Assembly: GCA_947476325.1 (NCBI GenBank) | Contig: CANJPZ010000010.1 | Coordinates: 17,972 to 81,971 of the forward strand | Source: Caulobacteraceae bacterium | GTDB lineage: Bacteria > Pseudomonadota > Alphaproteobacteria > Caulobacterales > Caulobacteraceae | Direction of reading: 5' to 3' | Length of the DNA stretch: 64,000 bases | Shown: positions 25,957-35,835 of the stretch, in pieces | Layout of the letters: every line of letters begins with the position of its first letter | Numbering within the stretch: position 1 is the stretch's first letter | Program-made: the position numbers and the translations under genes | The notes under the pieces: generated by a model | Told to the model about the DNA's origin: nothing | The model's database searches: none | The model's input: the letters and a program-made list of their open reading frames with translations, nothing else

Positions 25957-26841
25957 ATGAAGCCTGTTCGCAAAGCCGTCATGCCTGTCGCCGGTCTTGG
26001 CACTCGTGTGCTGCCGGTCGCCAAGTCGATCCCCAAAAACATGCTCAATGTCGTGGACCGGCCGATCCTTTCCTATGTGGTGGAAGAGGCGAAGGCGGCG
26101 GGTATCGAGCACATCTGCTTCATCACCGGCCGCGGTCAGGAAGCCATCGAACACTACTTCGACCGTCAGCCCGAAATTGAGGACGCCCTGGCTGCCAAGG
26201 GCAAGACCGACTTGCTTGAGGAAATGGCAGGTGAATTGCTGCAGCCTGGCCAGATGAGTTTCGTGCGTCAGACCGCGCCGCTCGGCCTGGGACATGCCGT
26301 TTGGTGCGCCCGCGATGTGATCGGTGATGAGCCCTTCGCGGTGATCTTGCCTGACATGCTGATGGATGCTTCGCCGGGCGCGCTGGGACAGGCGATCAGC
26401 GCCTACGACCAGGTTGGCGGCAATATCATCGTCGTCGAAGCGGTACCGGATTCGGAAACGCACAAGTATGGTGTGGTCAGCTTGGCCGGCCGTGAGGGCC
26501 GCCTGAACCAGATGACGGGCATGGTCGAAAAGCCCGCGCCGGGGACAGCGCCTTCGAACCTCATCGTATCTGGCCGCTACGTCCTGCAGCCCGAAATCTT
26601 TGAGGCGCTTTCCGTCCACCAGAAGGGCGCGGGCGGCGAAATCCAGCTGACCGACGCCATGGCGCGCCTGATGACGTCACAGAAATTTCACGCCCTCGAA
26701 TACGATGGAATCACCTACGACTGCGGCGACAAGATCGGCCTGCTCCGGGCTAATGTCGCCTTTGCGCTCAAGCGTCCGGATCTGGCGCCCGCAGCCCGGG
26801 CAGCCATTGAGTTATTGCTCGGCAACCAGGCCGTTCTCTGA
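25957..26841 (+). CDS. galU: UTP--glucose-1-phosphate uridylyltransferase
   Basis: Protein of 294 residues making UDP-glucose. It has the nucleotidyltransferase signature VMPVAGLGTRVLPVAKSIPK, FVRQTAPLGLGHAV, the metal-binding ILPDMLM, and GMVEKPAPG. The length is typical of bacterial GalU. It is 61 bp downstream of glmS and 94 bp upstream of the sqdB-like gene. UDP-glucose would feed LPS and glycolipid synthesis, and it is the substrate of the adjacent UDP-sulfoquinovose synthase, so the two genes form a plausible metabolic pair. Confidence 0.94.
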   Translation: MKPVRKAVMPVAGLGTRVLPVAKSIPKNMLNVVDRPILSYVVEEAKAAGIEHICFITGRGQEAIEHYFDRQPEIEDALAAKGKTDLLEEMAGELLQPGQMSFVRQTAPLGLGHAVWCARDVIGDEPFAVILPDMLMDASPGALGQAISAYDQVGGNIIVVEAVPDSETHKYGVVSLAGREGRLNQMTGMVEKPAPGTAPSNLIVSGRYVLQPEIFEALSVHQKGAGGEIQLTDAMARLMTSQKFHALEYDGITYDCGDKIGLLRANVAFALKRPDLAPAARAAIELLLGNQAVL

Positions 26842-26935
26842 ACGTTGTTCTCGGCGCCCGGCAAGGCTAAGGTCTTAATAAATGCCCCGGGTGGGGACGG
26901 CCCCATGCGGGCCACAGTGCAAGAAGAGGCGTTGG

Positions 26936-28150
26936 ATGAGGATTCTCGTTCTGGGCGGTGACGGGTTCTGCGGCTGGCCCACGACTCTGCACCTTTCGGC
27001 CAGGGGCCACGAGGTCGCGATCGTCGACAACATGTCACGCCGCGAGATTGATGAGGAGCTGGAAGTCCAGTCCCTGACGCCGATCGCCACAATCGAGACC
27101 CGTATCGCCACCTGGAAAAAGGTCTCGGGCCACAACATCGCCTTCCACCGGCTGACCATGGGCCAGGACTACGACGCTTTTGTCGCCCTGCTGAAGGAGT
27201 GGCGACCCACCGCTATCGTCCATTTCGCCGAACAGCGCGCCGCGCCCTATTCGATGAAGTCCGCCCGGCACAAGCGCTACACAGTCAACAACAATCTGAA
27301 CGCCACCAACGACATGCTGGCGGCCGTGGTGGAGTCGGGCCTCGACATCCACATCGTCCACCTGGGCACCATGGGCGTCTATGGCTATGGCACGGCTGGC
27401 ATGGCCATCCCCGAAGGTTATCTGGCGATCAAGGTCGAGACGCCGAACGGGCTGGTGGATCAGGAGATTCTTTATCCCGCCAATCCGGGGTCGATCTATC
27501 ACATGACCAAGACCCAGGACGCCCTGTTCTTTCAGTTCTACGCCAAGAACGACAAGCTGCGGATCACCGATCTGCACCAGGGCATTGTCTGGGGATGCCA
27601 GACCGAAGAAACCCGCAAGGACCCGGCCCTGATCAACCGTTTCGACTATGACGGCGACTACGGCACGGTGCTGAACCGTTTCCTGATCCAGTCCCAGGTC
27701 GGCCATCCGCTGACCGTGCACGGCAACGGCGGTCAGACCCGAGCCTTTATCAACATTCAGGACACAGTCCGCTGCGTGGCCCTGGCGCTTGAGAATCCGC
27801 CCAAACGCGGCGAGCGGGTGCAGATCATGAACCAGATGACCGAGTGCCACCGCGTGCGCGACCTGGCCGATCTGGTTTCCCGTCTGACCGGCGCCGAGAT
27901 CGCCTACCTGCCCAACCCTCGCGCCGAGGCCGACGAGAACGACCTGTTCGTCGAGAACAAGCGCCTGCGCGGCTATGGGTTGGAGCCGATCACCCTCGCC
28001 GACGGCCTGCTCAGCGAAATCGCCGAAACTGCAAAGGCCTTCGCCGATCGCGTCGACCTGACCAAGGTCCCTTGCGTCTCGGCCTGGAACGCCGAACGCG
28101 CCGCCGACATTGCCGGCCCGCCGCCCGCCCGCAGGATGCCGGCGGGATAG
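26936..28150 (+). CDS. sqdB: UDP-sulfoquinovose synthase (SqdB/SQD1-like)
   Basis: Protein of 404 residues of the extended SDR family, strongly resembling plant SQD1 and bacterial SqdB, which join UDP-glucose and sulfite into UDP-sulfoquinovose for sulfolipid. Shared features are the nucleotide motif VLGGDGFCGW, VHFAEQRAAPYSM, the catalytic Thr in LGTMGVYG, the YHMTK Tyr-Lys pair, and VGHPLTVHGNGGQTR. The ATG at 26936 (after AGAGG) gives the canonical N-terminus. It follows galU. No sulfoquinovosyltransferase is recognised next to it; a downstream gene encodes a different glycosyltransferase family. Confidence 0.88.
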   Translation: MRILVLGGDGFCGWPTTLHLSARGHEVAIVDNMSRREIDEELEVQSLTPIATIETRIATWKKVSGHNIAFHRLTMGQDYDAFVALLKEWRPTAIVHFAEQRAAPYSMKSARHKRYTVNNNLNATNDMLAAVVESGLDIHIVHLGTMGVYGYGTAGMAIPEGYLAIKVETPNGLVDQEILYPANPGSIYHMTKTQDALFFQFYAKNDKLRITDLHQGIVWGCQTEETRKDPALINRFDYDGDYGTVLNRFLIQSQVGHPLTVHGNGGQTRAFINIQDTVRCVALALENPPKRGERVQIMNQMTECHRVRDLADLVSRLTGAEIAYLPNPRAEADENDLFVENKRLRGYGLEPITLADGLLSEIAETAKAFADRVDLTKVPCVSAWNAERAADIAGPPPARRMPAG

Positions 28151-28168
28151 GTCCCGCCCGGCTGGGCC

Positions 28169-29023
28169 ATGGCAAGCAAGGTCTTCATCTTCGGCTATGG
28201 CTATGTCGGCAAGGCGTTTGCCCGGTCGCTCATGACCAAGGGATGGCGCGCCGTTGCAACGGCGCGGACGGCTGAAAGTCGGGCTTTGATCGGGGTCGAT
28301 GGCGCGGAGGCCGTCGACCCCGATGACCCGCTCGCCATGGCTTCAGCCGTGCAGGACGCCGACGCGATTCTGGTCACTGCGCCACCCGGTTCATCCGGTT
28401 GTCCGGGTCTGGCGGCGCTGGTTCCGGCCATTGCCCGCTCCAACGCCTTCCCCGACTGGATCGGCTACCTGTCGACCACCGGCGTCTACGGCGACCGTGA
28501 AGGCCGCTGGGTAGATGAGGAAAGCGACCTTCGCGCGACCTCCATCGAAGGCGCGCGCCGCGTCGCCGCCGAGCGGGACTGGCGACAGACTGGCCGCGGC
28601 ATGGGCCTGACGGTGACCACCTTTCGGCTGCCAGGCATCTATGGACCGGGCCGCTCGGCGCTTGAGCGTCTGCGCGACGGTTCCGCCCGGCGGATCGCCA
28701 TTCCTGGCCACGTCTTTTCCCGTGCCCATCGCGACGACATTGTCTCGGCCCTTGAAGCCTCCGTGGCCCGGCCCAGAGCGGCGGGTATCTACAACATCTG
28801 CGACGACGAGCCGGCGCCGGGCGAGGTGGTCATCGACTATGCCGCGCGCCTGCTGGGCGTCGAGCCGCCGCCCCTGACCACCGAGGTCCCTGAAAAGAGC
28901 CGCCGGTTCTACGCCGAGAACAAGCGCGTCTCGAATGCGCGGGCCAAGGCGGAACTGGGGTGGAGGCTGAAATATCGGACCTACCGCGACGGGCTCGATG
29001 CGATTTACAACGCCACGCGCTAG
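28169..29023 (+). CDS. NAD(P)-dependent epimerase/dehydratase-like SDR
   Basis: Protein of 284 residues with an atypical extended SDR fold (YeeZ/YbjT-like). The nucleotide motif is FIFGYGYVGKAFAR; a GYLSTTGVYGD strand follows, but the usual YxxxK pair is not evident, and IYGPGRSALERL sits in the substrate region. It begins 18 bp after the sqdB-like stop, so the two are likely co-transcribed. It may modify a sugar nucleotide, but substrate and reaction are unknown. The end overlaps the convergent hydrolase gene by 4 bp. Confidence 0.8.
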   Translation: MASKVFIFGYGYVGKAFARSLMTKGWRAVATARTAESRALIGVDGAEAVDPDDPLAMASAVQDADAILVTAPPGSSGCPGLAALVPAIARSNAFPDWIGYLSTTGVYGDREGRWVDEESDLRATSIEGARRVAAERDWRQTGRGMGLTVTTFRLPGIYGPGRSALERLRDGSARRIAIPGHVFSRAHRDDIVSALEASVARPRAAGIYNICDDEPAPGEVVIDYAARLLGVEPPPLTTEVPEKSRRFYAENKRVSNARAKAELGWRLKYRTYRDGLDAIYNATR

Positions 29024-29763
29024 CTGACTTCCTCCACCGCATCCAGCAGCCGCTCCAGATCCTGCGGACGCGACAGACGGTGATCGCCGTCCTTGATCAG
29101 GTGATAGACGACGTCCGGGCACTCGATGGCCACGGACAGGTGCAGGGCGTGGGCCCAGGGCACGTCCAGGTCGACCCCGCCCTGCAGAACCCGCACCGGC
29201 ACATGGATGCCGATGGGGCCATCGAGGATCTGCCAGCGGGCGGCGTCATCCAGCAGAGCTTTGGTGATCGGATAGCCGCCGTCTTCGTATTCAGACGGCC
29301 TTGTCCACTCGCCGTGCGCTTCCAGCGCCGCCAGGGCCTCGGGCGGGAAGGAGGGCTTCATAAGCTTTTCGGTGAAGTCCGGGGCCGGTGCGACCAGCAC
29401 CATGGCCTTGACCCGGTCAGGGCGTGACAGCGCCGCCAGGCAGGCGATCCATCCGCCCATCGACGAGCCGACCAGAACCAGCGGGCCTTCGGTCAGTTCG
29501 TCGATCACGGCCAGAGCGTCTGATCGCCAGCGGGTGATGGTCCCGTTCCGGAAGTCGCCGCCGGACTGTCCGTGGCCGAAATAGTCAAAGCGCAGGAACG
29601 CCCGTCCCGTCCGCGCCGCCCAGTCGGCCAGCGTCTGGGCCTTGGTTCCGGTCATGTCCGAATGAAAGCCCCCCAGCCAGACGACCATCGGGCCTGCGCC
29701 CGGAATCTTGCGCCACGCGAGTTCCACGCCCTCGCTGGTGAGTTTTCCGTGAGATTCGAGCAT
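29020..29763 (-). CDS. Alpha/beta hydrolase (ABHD10/palmitoyl-thioesterase-like)
   Basis: Protein of 247 residues with the alpha/beta hydrolase fold: MVVWLGGFHSDMTG with the oxyanion region, FDYFGHGQSGG, nucleophile elbow LVGSSMGGW, and a catalytic His in KDGDHRLSRP. The first segments resemble the ABHD10 acyl-protein thioesterase group. No signal peptide is seen, so it is cytoplasmic. It is convergent with the SDR gene (4-bp overlap) and divergent from the GT9 gene. Natural substrate unknown. Confidence 0.82.
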   Translation of the reverse strand: MLESHGKLTSEGVELAWRKIPGAGPMVVWLGGFHSDMTGTKAQTLADWAARTGRAFLRFDYFGHGQSGGDFRNGTITRWRSDALAVIDELTEGPLVLVGSSMGGWIACLAALSRPDRVKAMVLVAPAPDFTEKLMKPSFPPEALAALEAHGEWTRPSEYEDGGYPITKALLDDAARWQILDGPIGIHVPVRVLQGGVDLDVPWAHALHLSVAIECPDVVYHLIKDGDHRLSRPQDLERLLDAVEEVS

Positions 29764-29831
29764 ATTGCTTCCCCAAACGCCTCAAACCGGTTTAGGCGTG
29801 GACACCCTTCACCGCCAGACCTGTGCGGCCC

Positions 29832-30767
29832 ATGAACGCGACCGAAAAGATACTGGTCATCAAGCTCGAGGATCTCGCGTCCTTCGTCATGGCGTTCGCG
29901 GCCATGAAGCAGATCCGCGTCGCGCACCCTGAAGCTCATATCACCTTGCTGACGACGCCCCAGTTCGGTCCGATCGCCAAGGCCAGCGGCTATTTCAACG
30001 CCATAGATACTGGCGGCGACATGGACAGCCTGCCCTTGTCGCGCATTGTCAAGAAACAGAAATTCGACCGGGTCTATGACCTGGAGCAGTCGCCCAAGAC
30101 CCAGAAGATTTACAGCATGATGTGGCCGTTCAGGCCGCCCTGGGCGGGACAGGGCGCACTGAAAGACCGCACCCCGGGTCTTGCAAACATGCACATCCTC
30201 GAGCGCAACGCGAGCCTGCTGCGCGCCGCCGGCGCCTGGCCGGATGCACCCTTGCGCCCCGGCGACGCACCGCCGCCTGATCTGTCCTGGGTGCTCAAGC
30301 TTGCGCCCGGCGCCGCACGACTGAAGCCCTATGTGATGATGATGCCCGGCGGGCCGGAAGACCGGCGCTGGCCGATCAGTCTGTTCGGCGAACTGGCTGT
30401 GCACTTCCGTCATGTCGGTTTCGACAATGTCATCATCGGCCGGCTGGAGGACGCCAAGCTGGCCCGCGCGATCCAGCGTTACGATCCTTCGGCCCGCGAC
30501 CTGACCGGACGGACTGATTATGCGCAGCTGGCGGTTCTGGCCGCCAAGGCCGCTCTGGCGGTGGGCAATGAGTCCAGCGCCCTGCATCTGGCCATCGCCG
30601 CCGGCGCGCCGACCATCGCCTTTTATCCGGCGTCTGTGGACCTCACCCGCGACGGTCCCCGCGGGCACGTGGCGGTCATGCAGGCCGAGGATCTGTCGGC
30701 CATCAAGGTCGAACAGGTGGCCCGCGCGGCCATCAACATGGCCCCTGACCAGGCCGTGGCGAGCTGA
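29832..30767 (+). CDS. Glycosyltransferase family 9 (heptosyltransferase-like)
   Basis: Protein of about 311 residues of the GT-B fold family GT9, whose members add heptoses or other sugars to LPS core. It opens ILVIKLEDLASFVMAFAAMK, has a central PYVMMMPGGPEDRRWP matching the donor-binding loop, and NESSALHLAIAAGAPTIAFY as the C-terminal nucleotide-sugar motif. Start is set at the ATG 29832; a GTG nine bases upstream is possible and neither has a good ribosome site. The position after the envelope-sugar genes supports an LPS role; acceptor unknown. Confidence 0.82.
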   Translation: MNATEKILVIKLEDLASFVMAFAAMKQIRVAHPEAHITLLTTPQFGPIAKASGYFNAIDTGGDMDSLPLSRIVKKQKFDRVYDLEQSPKTQKIYSMMWPFRPPWAGQGALKDRTPGLANMHILERNASLLRAAGAWPDAPLRPGDAPPPDLSWVLKLAPGAARLKPYVMMMPGGPEDRRWPISLFGELAVHFRHVGFDNVIIGRLEDAKLARAIQRYDPSARDLTGRTDYAQLAVLAAKAALAVGNESSALHLAIAAGAPTIAFYPASVDLTRDGPRGHVAVMQAEDLSAIKVEQVARAAINMAPDQAVAS

Positions 30768-30888
30768 CTGCCTGCGCTTAATTGGCAAGGTGTTGCGCCG
30801 CTGCGCTTGATCCCGGGGCAACCCTTGGTCATATACGCGCGTTGCCCCGCTGAGGGCGCTTGCATCAACAGCCCCGGAGAAGACGCCT

Positions 30889-31422
30889 ATTCGCCGCCCA
30901 AACAACACGCCGCCCGTCAAGGACGGCCCGCGCATGAACGAAGACATCCGGGTTCCCCGGGTGCTGCTCATTGACCAACATGGCGAAAAACAAGGCGTAA
31001 TGCCGACCTCCGCGGCCCTCGAGGCCGCCGAAGAGGCCGGCCTCGATCTGGTGGAAATCGTGCCCACGGCCGACCCGCCGGTCTGCAAGATTCTCGACTA
31101 CGGCAAGTTCCGGTTCGAGGAGCAGAAGAAGAAGGCCGCCGCCCGCAAAAAGCAAAAGGTGGTCGAGCTCAAGGAAATCAAGCTGCGCCCCAATATCGAC
31201 ATCCACGATTATGAGGTGAAGACCAAGGCCATGACGCGCTTCTTCGAAGAGGGCGACAAGGTCAAGGTGACGATGCGTTTCCGAGGCCGCGAGATGGCCC
31301 ACCCGGAACTGGGCATGAAGCTGCTCATGAAGGTCAAGGCCGACTTCGAGACCACGACCAAGATGGAATACGAGCCGCGCATGGAAGGCCGTCAGATGAT
31401 CATGATCCTGGCGCCGAAGTGA
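30889..31422 (+). CDS. infC: Translation initiation factor IF-3, AUU start codon
   Basis: IF-3 of 177 residues, which binds the 30S subunit and checks start-codon pairing. The conserved N-domain begins [20 protein letters not shown] and the frame reads back to an ATT at 30889, 9 nt after a GGAG ribosome site. This is the rare AUU start used by infC in many bacteria, which lets IF-3 repress its own mRNA. An internal ATG at 30934 would remove the conserved basic N-terminus. The linker is Lys-rich ([12 protein letters not shown]) and the C-domain ends in [11 protein letters not shown]. First gene of an infC-rpmI-rplT-pheST run. Confidence 0.95.
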   Translation: MRRPNNTPPVKDGPRMNEDIRVPRVLLIDQHGEKQGVMPTSAALEAAEEAGLDLVEIVPTADPPVCKILDYGKFRFEEQKKKAAARKKQKVVELKEIKLRPNIDIHDYEVKTKAMTRFFEEGDKVKVTMRFRGREMAHPELGMKLLMKVKADFETTTKMEYEPRMEGRQMIMILAPK

Positions 31423-31598
31423 CCGGCCGCTAAGGCCGGTGATCCCCGCCCATTCAGGTATCCAGGGGGGAATCAAGGTGTTGCTTTCCAACCCTCTTTC
31501 CCCTATCAACCGCGCCTTCCGAACAGCCGGGCTCATGGCATGCCTTGGCGGTTCCTACGCACCTACCAGAGGACGGGGCTTATCTGCCCCGATGCAAA
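31422..31598 (+). promoter_or_regulatory. infC-rpmI intergenic leader with two hairpins
   Basis: A 7-bp stem ACCGGCC/GGCCGGT (31422-31428 and 31434-31440) follows the infC stop without a U-run, so it is not an obvious full terminator. A second stem GGGGC/GCCCC lies about 15 nt before the rpmI ATG. Long leaders before rpmI commonly host L20-mediated autoregulation; here only hairpins, not an L20 site, can be seen. Confidence 0.4.
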
Positions 31599-31796
31599 AT
31601 GCCGAAACTGAAGACCAAGTCGGGCGCCAAAAAGCGCTTCAAGATCACGGCTACGGGCAAGATCAAGGCGGGCGTCGCAGGCAAGCGCCACCGGCTGATC
31701 AGCCACAATGGCAAGTATATTCGCCAAAATCGCGGCACTCAGGTGATGAGCGACGCCGATGCGGTGAAGATCAAATCCTACATGCCGTACCTCTAG
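31599..31796 (+). CDS. rpmI: 50S ribosomal protein L35
   Basis: Basic protein of 65 residues, identical in layout to L35: [15 protein letters not shown] at the start, then [19 protein letters not shown] and a C-terminal [10 protein letters not shown]. It belongs to the large ribosomal subunit. The ATG at 31599 gives the canonical N-terminus; an upstream in-frame start would add 18 non-conserved residues. It lies between infC and rplT as in most bacteria. Confidence 0.96.
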   Translation: MPKLKTKSGAKKRFKITATGKIKAGVAGKRHRLISHNGKYIRQNRGTQVMSDADAVKIKSYMPYL

Positions 31797-31825
31797 CCAG
31801 CTCAGATCTCGAAGGATAACCGCAC

Positions 31826-32182
31826 ATGGCACGCGTCAAACGGGGGGTAACCTCCCACGCCCGTCACAAGAAGGTTCTGGAGCAGGCCAAGGGCTTCTCC
31901 GGCCGCCGCAAGAACACCATCCGCACGGCCAAGGCCGCCGTCGACCGCGCCGGGCAATACGCCTACCGCGACCGTCGCATCAAGAAGCGCATGTTCCGCG
32001 CCCTGTGGATCCAGCGCATCAACGCCGCCGCCCGTCAGGAAGGCATGACCTATTCCCGATTTATCAGCGGCCTGGACAAGGCCGGGATCGAAATCGACCG
32101 CAAGGTCCTGGCCGATCTGGCCGGTTCTGATCCGTCCGCGTTCAAGGCCATCGCCGACAAGGTTCGCGCCGCGCTGGCCTAA
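31826..32182 (+). CDS. rplT: 50S ribosomal protein L20
   Basis: Basic protein of 118 residues, the standard L20 length, starting [18 protein letters not shown] and containing [14 protein letters not shown] and [16 protein letters not shown]20 binds 23S rRNA early in 50S assembly and in many bacteria represses its own rpmI-rplT mRNA. It is 29 bp downstream of rpmI and is followed by a strong terminator that separates the factor/ribosomal genes from pheST. Confidence 0.97.
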   Translation: MARVKRGVTSHARHKKVLEQAKGFSGRRKNTIRTAKAAVDRAGQYAYRDRRIKKRMFRALWIQRINAAARQEGMTYSRFISGLDKAGIEIDRKVLADLAGSDPSAFKAIADKVRAALA

Positions 32183-32208
32183 GGAATTCAGGCATCGCCC
32201 TGATTTCG

Positions 32209-32246
32209 AAAAGCCTCCTGGTGTGAACCGGGAGGCTTTTTCTTTT
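32209..32246 (+). terminator. Intrinsic terminator after rplT
   Basis: An 8-bp stem AAGCCTCC/GGAGGCTT (32211-32218 with 32231-32238) is followed by TTTTCTTTT. It lies 27 nt after the rplT stop and 35 nt before pheS, so pheST would need its own promoter or read-through. Confidence 0.88.
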
Positions 32247-32281
32247 CCGCCCGCGCCAAAACCCCTTAGACCGATGACGCC

Positions 32282-33394
32282 ATGACCGATCTGTCCAAAC
32301 TCGAATCCGACCTGTCGCCCCGCATCGCCGCCGCCGGCGATATCGCCGCGCTGGAGTCCATCCGCCTTGAGGCCCTGGGCAAGACCGGATCGATCTCCGG
32401 CCTGCTCAAGACCCTCGGCGCCATGAGCCCCGAAGAGCGCCAGGTGCAGGGCCCGCTGATCAACGGCCTGCGCGATGCGGTCCAGTCCGCGATCACTGCC
32501 CGCAAGTCTGCCCTTGAAGCCGCCGCTCTTGATGCGCGCCTGGCCGCCGAGCGTGTTGACCTGACCCTGCCTGCGCCGCCCCGCCGCAAGGGCAGCGTTC
32601 ACCCCACCATGCAGGCCATGGACGAGATGGTCGCCATCTTCGCCGAGATGGGCTTTTCCGTCGCCGAAGGTCCCGACATCGAGGATGACTTCCACAACTT
32701 CACCGCCCTGAACTTTCCGCCCAAACACCCGGCGCGGGAAATGCACGACACCTTCTTCTTCAAGCCCGGCCCCTACGGCCAGCCGAAATTGCTCCGCACC
32801 CACACCAGCCCTGTGCAGGTGCGCGCCATGCAGCGCACCAATGAGCCGGCCCCCGCGCCCTGGATCGCCGCCGGCCGCGAACCGCCGATCCGCATTGTGG
32901 TGCCTGGCCGCACCTACCGCATGGATTCGGACGCCACTCACACGCCGATGTTCCACCAGATCGAGGGTCTGGTGATCGACAAGGCCATTCACATGGGCCA
33001 CCTGAAGTGGACGCTGGAGACCTTTGTCTCGCGCTATTTCGAAACCGGCGAGGTCACCGCCCGCTTTCGGCCGCACCACTTCCCGTTCACAGAGCCCAGC
33101 GCCGAGATGGACATCGGCTGCGACCGTTCCGGAGGCGAGCTGAAGATCGGCCAGGGCTCTGACTGGCTGGAGATTCTCGGCTGCGGGATGGTGCATCCCA
33201 ATGTGCTGAGGAACTGCGGCATCGATCCGGACACCTACCAGGGCTTCGCCTTTGGCCTCGGCGTCGATCGTCTGGCCATGCTGAAGTACGGCGTGCCCGA
33301 TCTGCGCGACATGTTCGCCTCTGATACCCGCTGGCTGGCGCATTATGGCTTCTCGGCGTTTGCGGCGCCCAATCCTGCGAGCGGCCTGTCATGA
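32282..33394 (+). CDS. pheS: Phenylalanine--tRNA ligase alpha subunit
   Basis: Protein of 370 residues, the catalytic subunit of the alpha2-beta2 enzyme. It has the N-terminal coiled-coil region (residues 1-90, [16 protein letters not shown]), then the class II core with motif 2 around [17 protein letters not shown] and motif 3 [17 protein letters not shown]. The stop overlaps the pheT ATG in an ATGA junction, typical of coupled subunits made in equal amounts. Length and motifs are standard. Confidence 0.96.
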   Translation: MTDLSKLESDLSPRIAAAGDIAALESIRLEALGKTGSISGLLKTLGAMSPEERQVQGPLINGLRDAVQSAITARKSALEAAALDARLAAERVDLTLPAPPRRKGSVHPTMQAMDEMVAIFAEMGFSVAEGPDIEDDFHNFTALNFPPKHPAREMHDTFFFKPGPYGQPKLLRTHTSPVQVRAMQRTNEPAPAPWIAAGREPPIRIVVPGRTYRMDSDATHTPMFHQIEGLVIDKAIHMGHLKWTLETFVSRYFETGEVTARFRPHHFPFTEPSAEMDIGCDRSGGELKIGQGSDWLEILGCGMVHPNVLRNCGIDPDTYQGFAFGLGVDRLAMLKYGVPDLRDMFASDTRWLAHYGFSAFAAPNPASGLS

Positions 33395-35790
33395 AATTCA
33401 CCCTCTCCTGGCTGAAGACCCACCTCGATACTGAAGCGACTGTCGCGCAGGTCGTCGACGCCATGACCATGGCGGGGCTGGAGGTCGAGCATGTCGACGA
33501 TCCGGCCTCGAAACTGGCCGCCTTCTCGGTCGCGAAGATCGTTGAGGCCGTGCAGCACCCCAACGCTGACCGCCTGCGCGTCTGCCAGGTCGATACCATC
33601 GACGGGCGCAAGGAAATCGTCTGCGGCGCGCCCAATGCGCGGGCGGGTCTGGTGACCATCTACGCCCCTATCGGCGCCTATGTTCCCGGCCTGGGCGTGA
33701 CCCTGGTTGAAAAGCCGGTGCGCGGCGTGGTCTCCAACGGCATGCTGTGTTCGGGCGCCGAACTGGAGCTGGAAAGTCAGGCCGACGGCATTCTGGAGCT
33801 GGACGCGGGCCTGGCTGTCGGAACCCCTGCCGCCGAGGTGTTCGGTCTTGAAGCTGTCATTGACTTCGAGGTCACTCCCAACCGGCCGGACTGGCTGGGC
33901 GTGGCCGGCATCGCGCGCGATCTTGCGGCGGCGGGTCTGGGCAAACTGAAGGACCTTGACGTGCCGGTTCAGCATGGGGCCTTCCCGTGTCCGATCAGGA
34001 TCAAGGTCGATGGGGTTGTCTGTCCGGTGTTCGCCGGCCGGGTGATCCGCGGCGTCACGAACGGGCCTTCGCCGGCCTGGTTGCAGGACCGCCTGCGCTC
34101 GATAGGACTTCGGCCGATCAACGCCCTGGTCGATGTGACCAACTTCATCAGCTTTGATCGCGCCCGGCCGCTGCACGTCTATGACGTGGCCAATCTTTCC
34201 GGCGACACGGTGGTGGCGCGCAAGGGCCAGCACAGCCAGATCGGCGACGAGCACCTGATCGCCCTGGACGGCAAGACTTACGACATCGGCCCGGAGATGT
34301 GCGTCATCGCCGACGCCGGCGGCGAGCGCCCGATCGGCCTGGGCGGTGTCATGGGCGGCGCCTCGACCGGCTGTTCGGAAGCCACAACCGACGTCTTCAT
34401 CGAGAGCGCCTATTTCGACCCGATCACCACCGCCCAGACGGTGCGCGACACCGGCATCAATTCCGACGCGGCATACCGCTTCGCGCGCGGCGTTGATCCG
34501 GGTTTTGTCGATGATGGCATCGAGCTGGCGACAAAGCTGATCCTCGAGATCTGCGGTGGTCAGGCCTCCGAGCGCGTGATTGAGGGACAGGTTCCGGCTC
34601 CGCCCACCACCATCGAACTGCCGCTGGACTATGTGAACCGGCTGACCGGTCTGGATGTGCCGGCCGCGCGGATCAAGCAGATCCTTTCCGCCCTCGGGTT
34701 CGATCTGGCCTACGAGGATGGCGCTCTCGGTTTCATTCCGCCGACCTGGCGGCGTGATGTTGAGGGCAAGGCCGACCTGGTCGAGGAAGTCGCCCGCATC
34801 GTCGGGTTCGGCGCCTTGCCGGCCACGCCCCTGCCTCATGTCGCGGCCCAGCCCGGCGGCGTGTTGACCTCCCGTCAGGCCCGCGCCCGTATCGCCCGCC
34901 GGGCCCTGGCGGCGGCAGGATTCAACGAGGCCGTCACCTGGTCGTTCACGGCGCGCAAGACCGCGCTGCTGTTTGGAGGCGGCGCCGACGCGCTGGTGCT
35001 GGCCAATCCGATCGCGGCCGATCTGGACTGCATGCGTCCCTCGGCCCTGCCAAACTTGATCGAGGCGGCGATGCGCAACGCCAATCGCGGTTTTGCCGAC
35101 TGCGCCCTGTTCGAGATCGGTCCGGTGTTCGACAGCGATGAGCCTGCCGGGCAGCGCACAACGATCACCGCCCTGGTTTCGCCGGACCCGGCGCGGCGCT
35201 GGGACGGCGCCAAGGCTGATCCGCTGTTTGCCCTGAAGGCCGAACTGATGGCGCTGCTGGACGAGATCGGCGCGCCTGTTGGCTCACTGCAGACTGTCCA
35301 AGACGAGGCCTCGCCGGCGTTCCACCCCGGCCGCTCGGCCCGGCTGAAACTGGGACCCAAGACCGCGGTCGCCGAGTTCGGGGAACTGCACCCCGGCGTT
35401 CTGGCCGCCATGGGCGTCGACGGGCCGATGTACGGTTTCGAAGTGGCGCTGGATGTCATTCCGGCCGCGAAGGCAAAGGGCAAGTCGCGGGCGAAGCTCG
35501 ATCTGCCGGCCCTGATGCCGCTGCGCCGCGACTTCGCCTTCCTGGTGGCGGCCGATGCGCCCGCCGGTGATCTGGTGCGAGCGGTGAGCGGGGCCGACAA
35601 GACCCTGATCGCCGGCGTTTCGGTGTTCGACCTCTATCAAGGGGCGGGCGTGCCCGAGGGGATGAAGTCCCTCGCCATCGAGGTGACCATCCAGCCGAGG
35701 GAGGCGACCCTGACCGACGCCGAGATCGAAGCCTTGTCTGCAAAGATCGTCGCGGCGGCTGAAAAATGCGGCGGCCGATTGCGCACCTAG
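33391..35790 (+). CDS. pheT: Phenylalanine--tRNA ligase beta subunit
   Basis: Protein of 799 residues with the expected order: an N-terminal tRNA-binding/OB domain (residues 40-150, [13 protein letters not shown]), the B3/B4 editing region (about 210-390), B5 (about 400-475), the catalytic-like core and the C-terminal ferredoxin-fold anticodon-binding domain (about 700-799, [14 protein letters not shown]). It partners PheS, with which its start overlaps by 4 bp. Length is normal; no anomaly is seen. Confidence 0.96.
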   Translation: MKFTLSWLKTHLDTEATVAQVVDAMTMAGLEVEHVDDPASKLAAFSVAKIVEAVQHPNADRLRVCQVDTIDGRKEIVCGAPNARAGLVTIYAPIGAYVPGLGVTLVEKPVRGVVSNGMLCSGAELELESQADGILELDAGLAVGTPAAEVFGLEAVIDFEVTPNRPDWLGVAGIARDLAAAGLGKLKDLDVPVQHGAFPCPIRIKVDGVVCPVFAGRVIRGVTNGPSPAWLQDRLRSIGLRPINALVDVTNFISFDRARPLHVYDVANLSGDTVVARKGQHSQIGDEHLIALDGKTYDIGPEMCVIADAGGERPIGLGGVMGGASTGCSEATTDVFIESAYFDPITTAQTVRDTGINSDAAYRFARGVDPGFVDDGIELATKLILEICGGQASERVIEGQVPAPPTTIELPLDYVNRLTGLDVPAARIKQILSALGFDLAYEDGALGFIPPTWRRDVEGKADLVEEVARIVGFGALPATPLPHVAAQPGGVLTSRQARARIARRALAAAGFNEAVTWSFTARKTALLFGGGADALVLANPIAADLDCMRPSALPNLIEAAMRNANRGFADCALFEIGPVFDSDEPAGQRTTITALVSPDPARRWDGAKADPLFALKAELMALLDEIGAPVGSLQTVQDEASPAFHPGRSARLKLGPKTAVAEFGELHPGVLAAMGVDGPMYGFEVALDVIPAAKAKGKSRAKLDLPALMPLRRDFAFLVAADAPAGDLVRAVSGADKTLIAGVSVFDLYQGAGVPEGMKSLAIEVTIQPREATLTDAEIEALSAKIVAAAEKCGGRLRT

Positions 35791-35835
35791 GTCTGCCGGC
35801 TTTCCACGATCCGGCAGTCAGGATAACAAGGTGCC

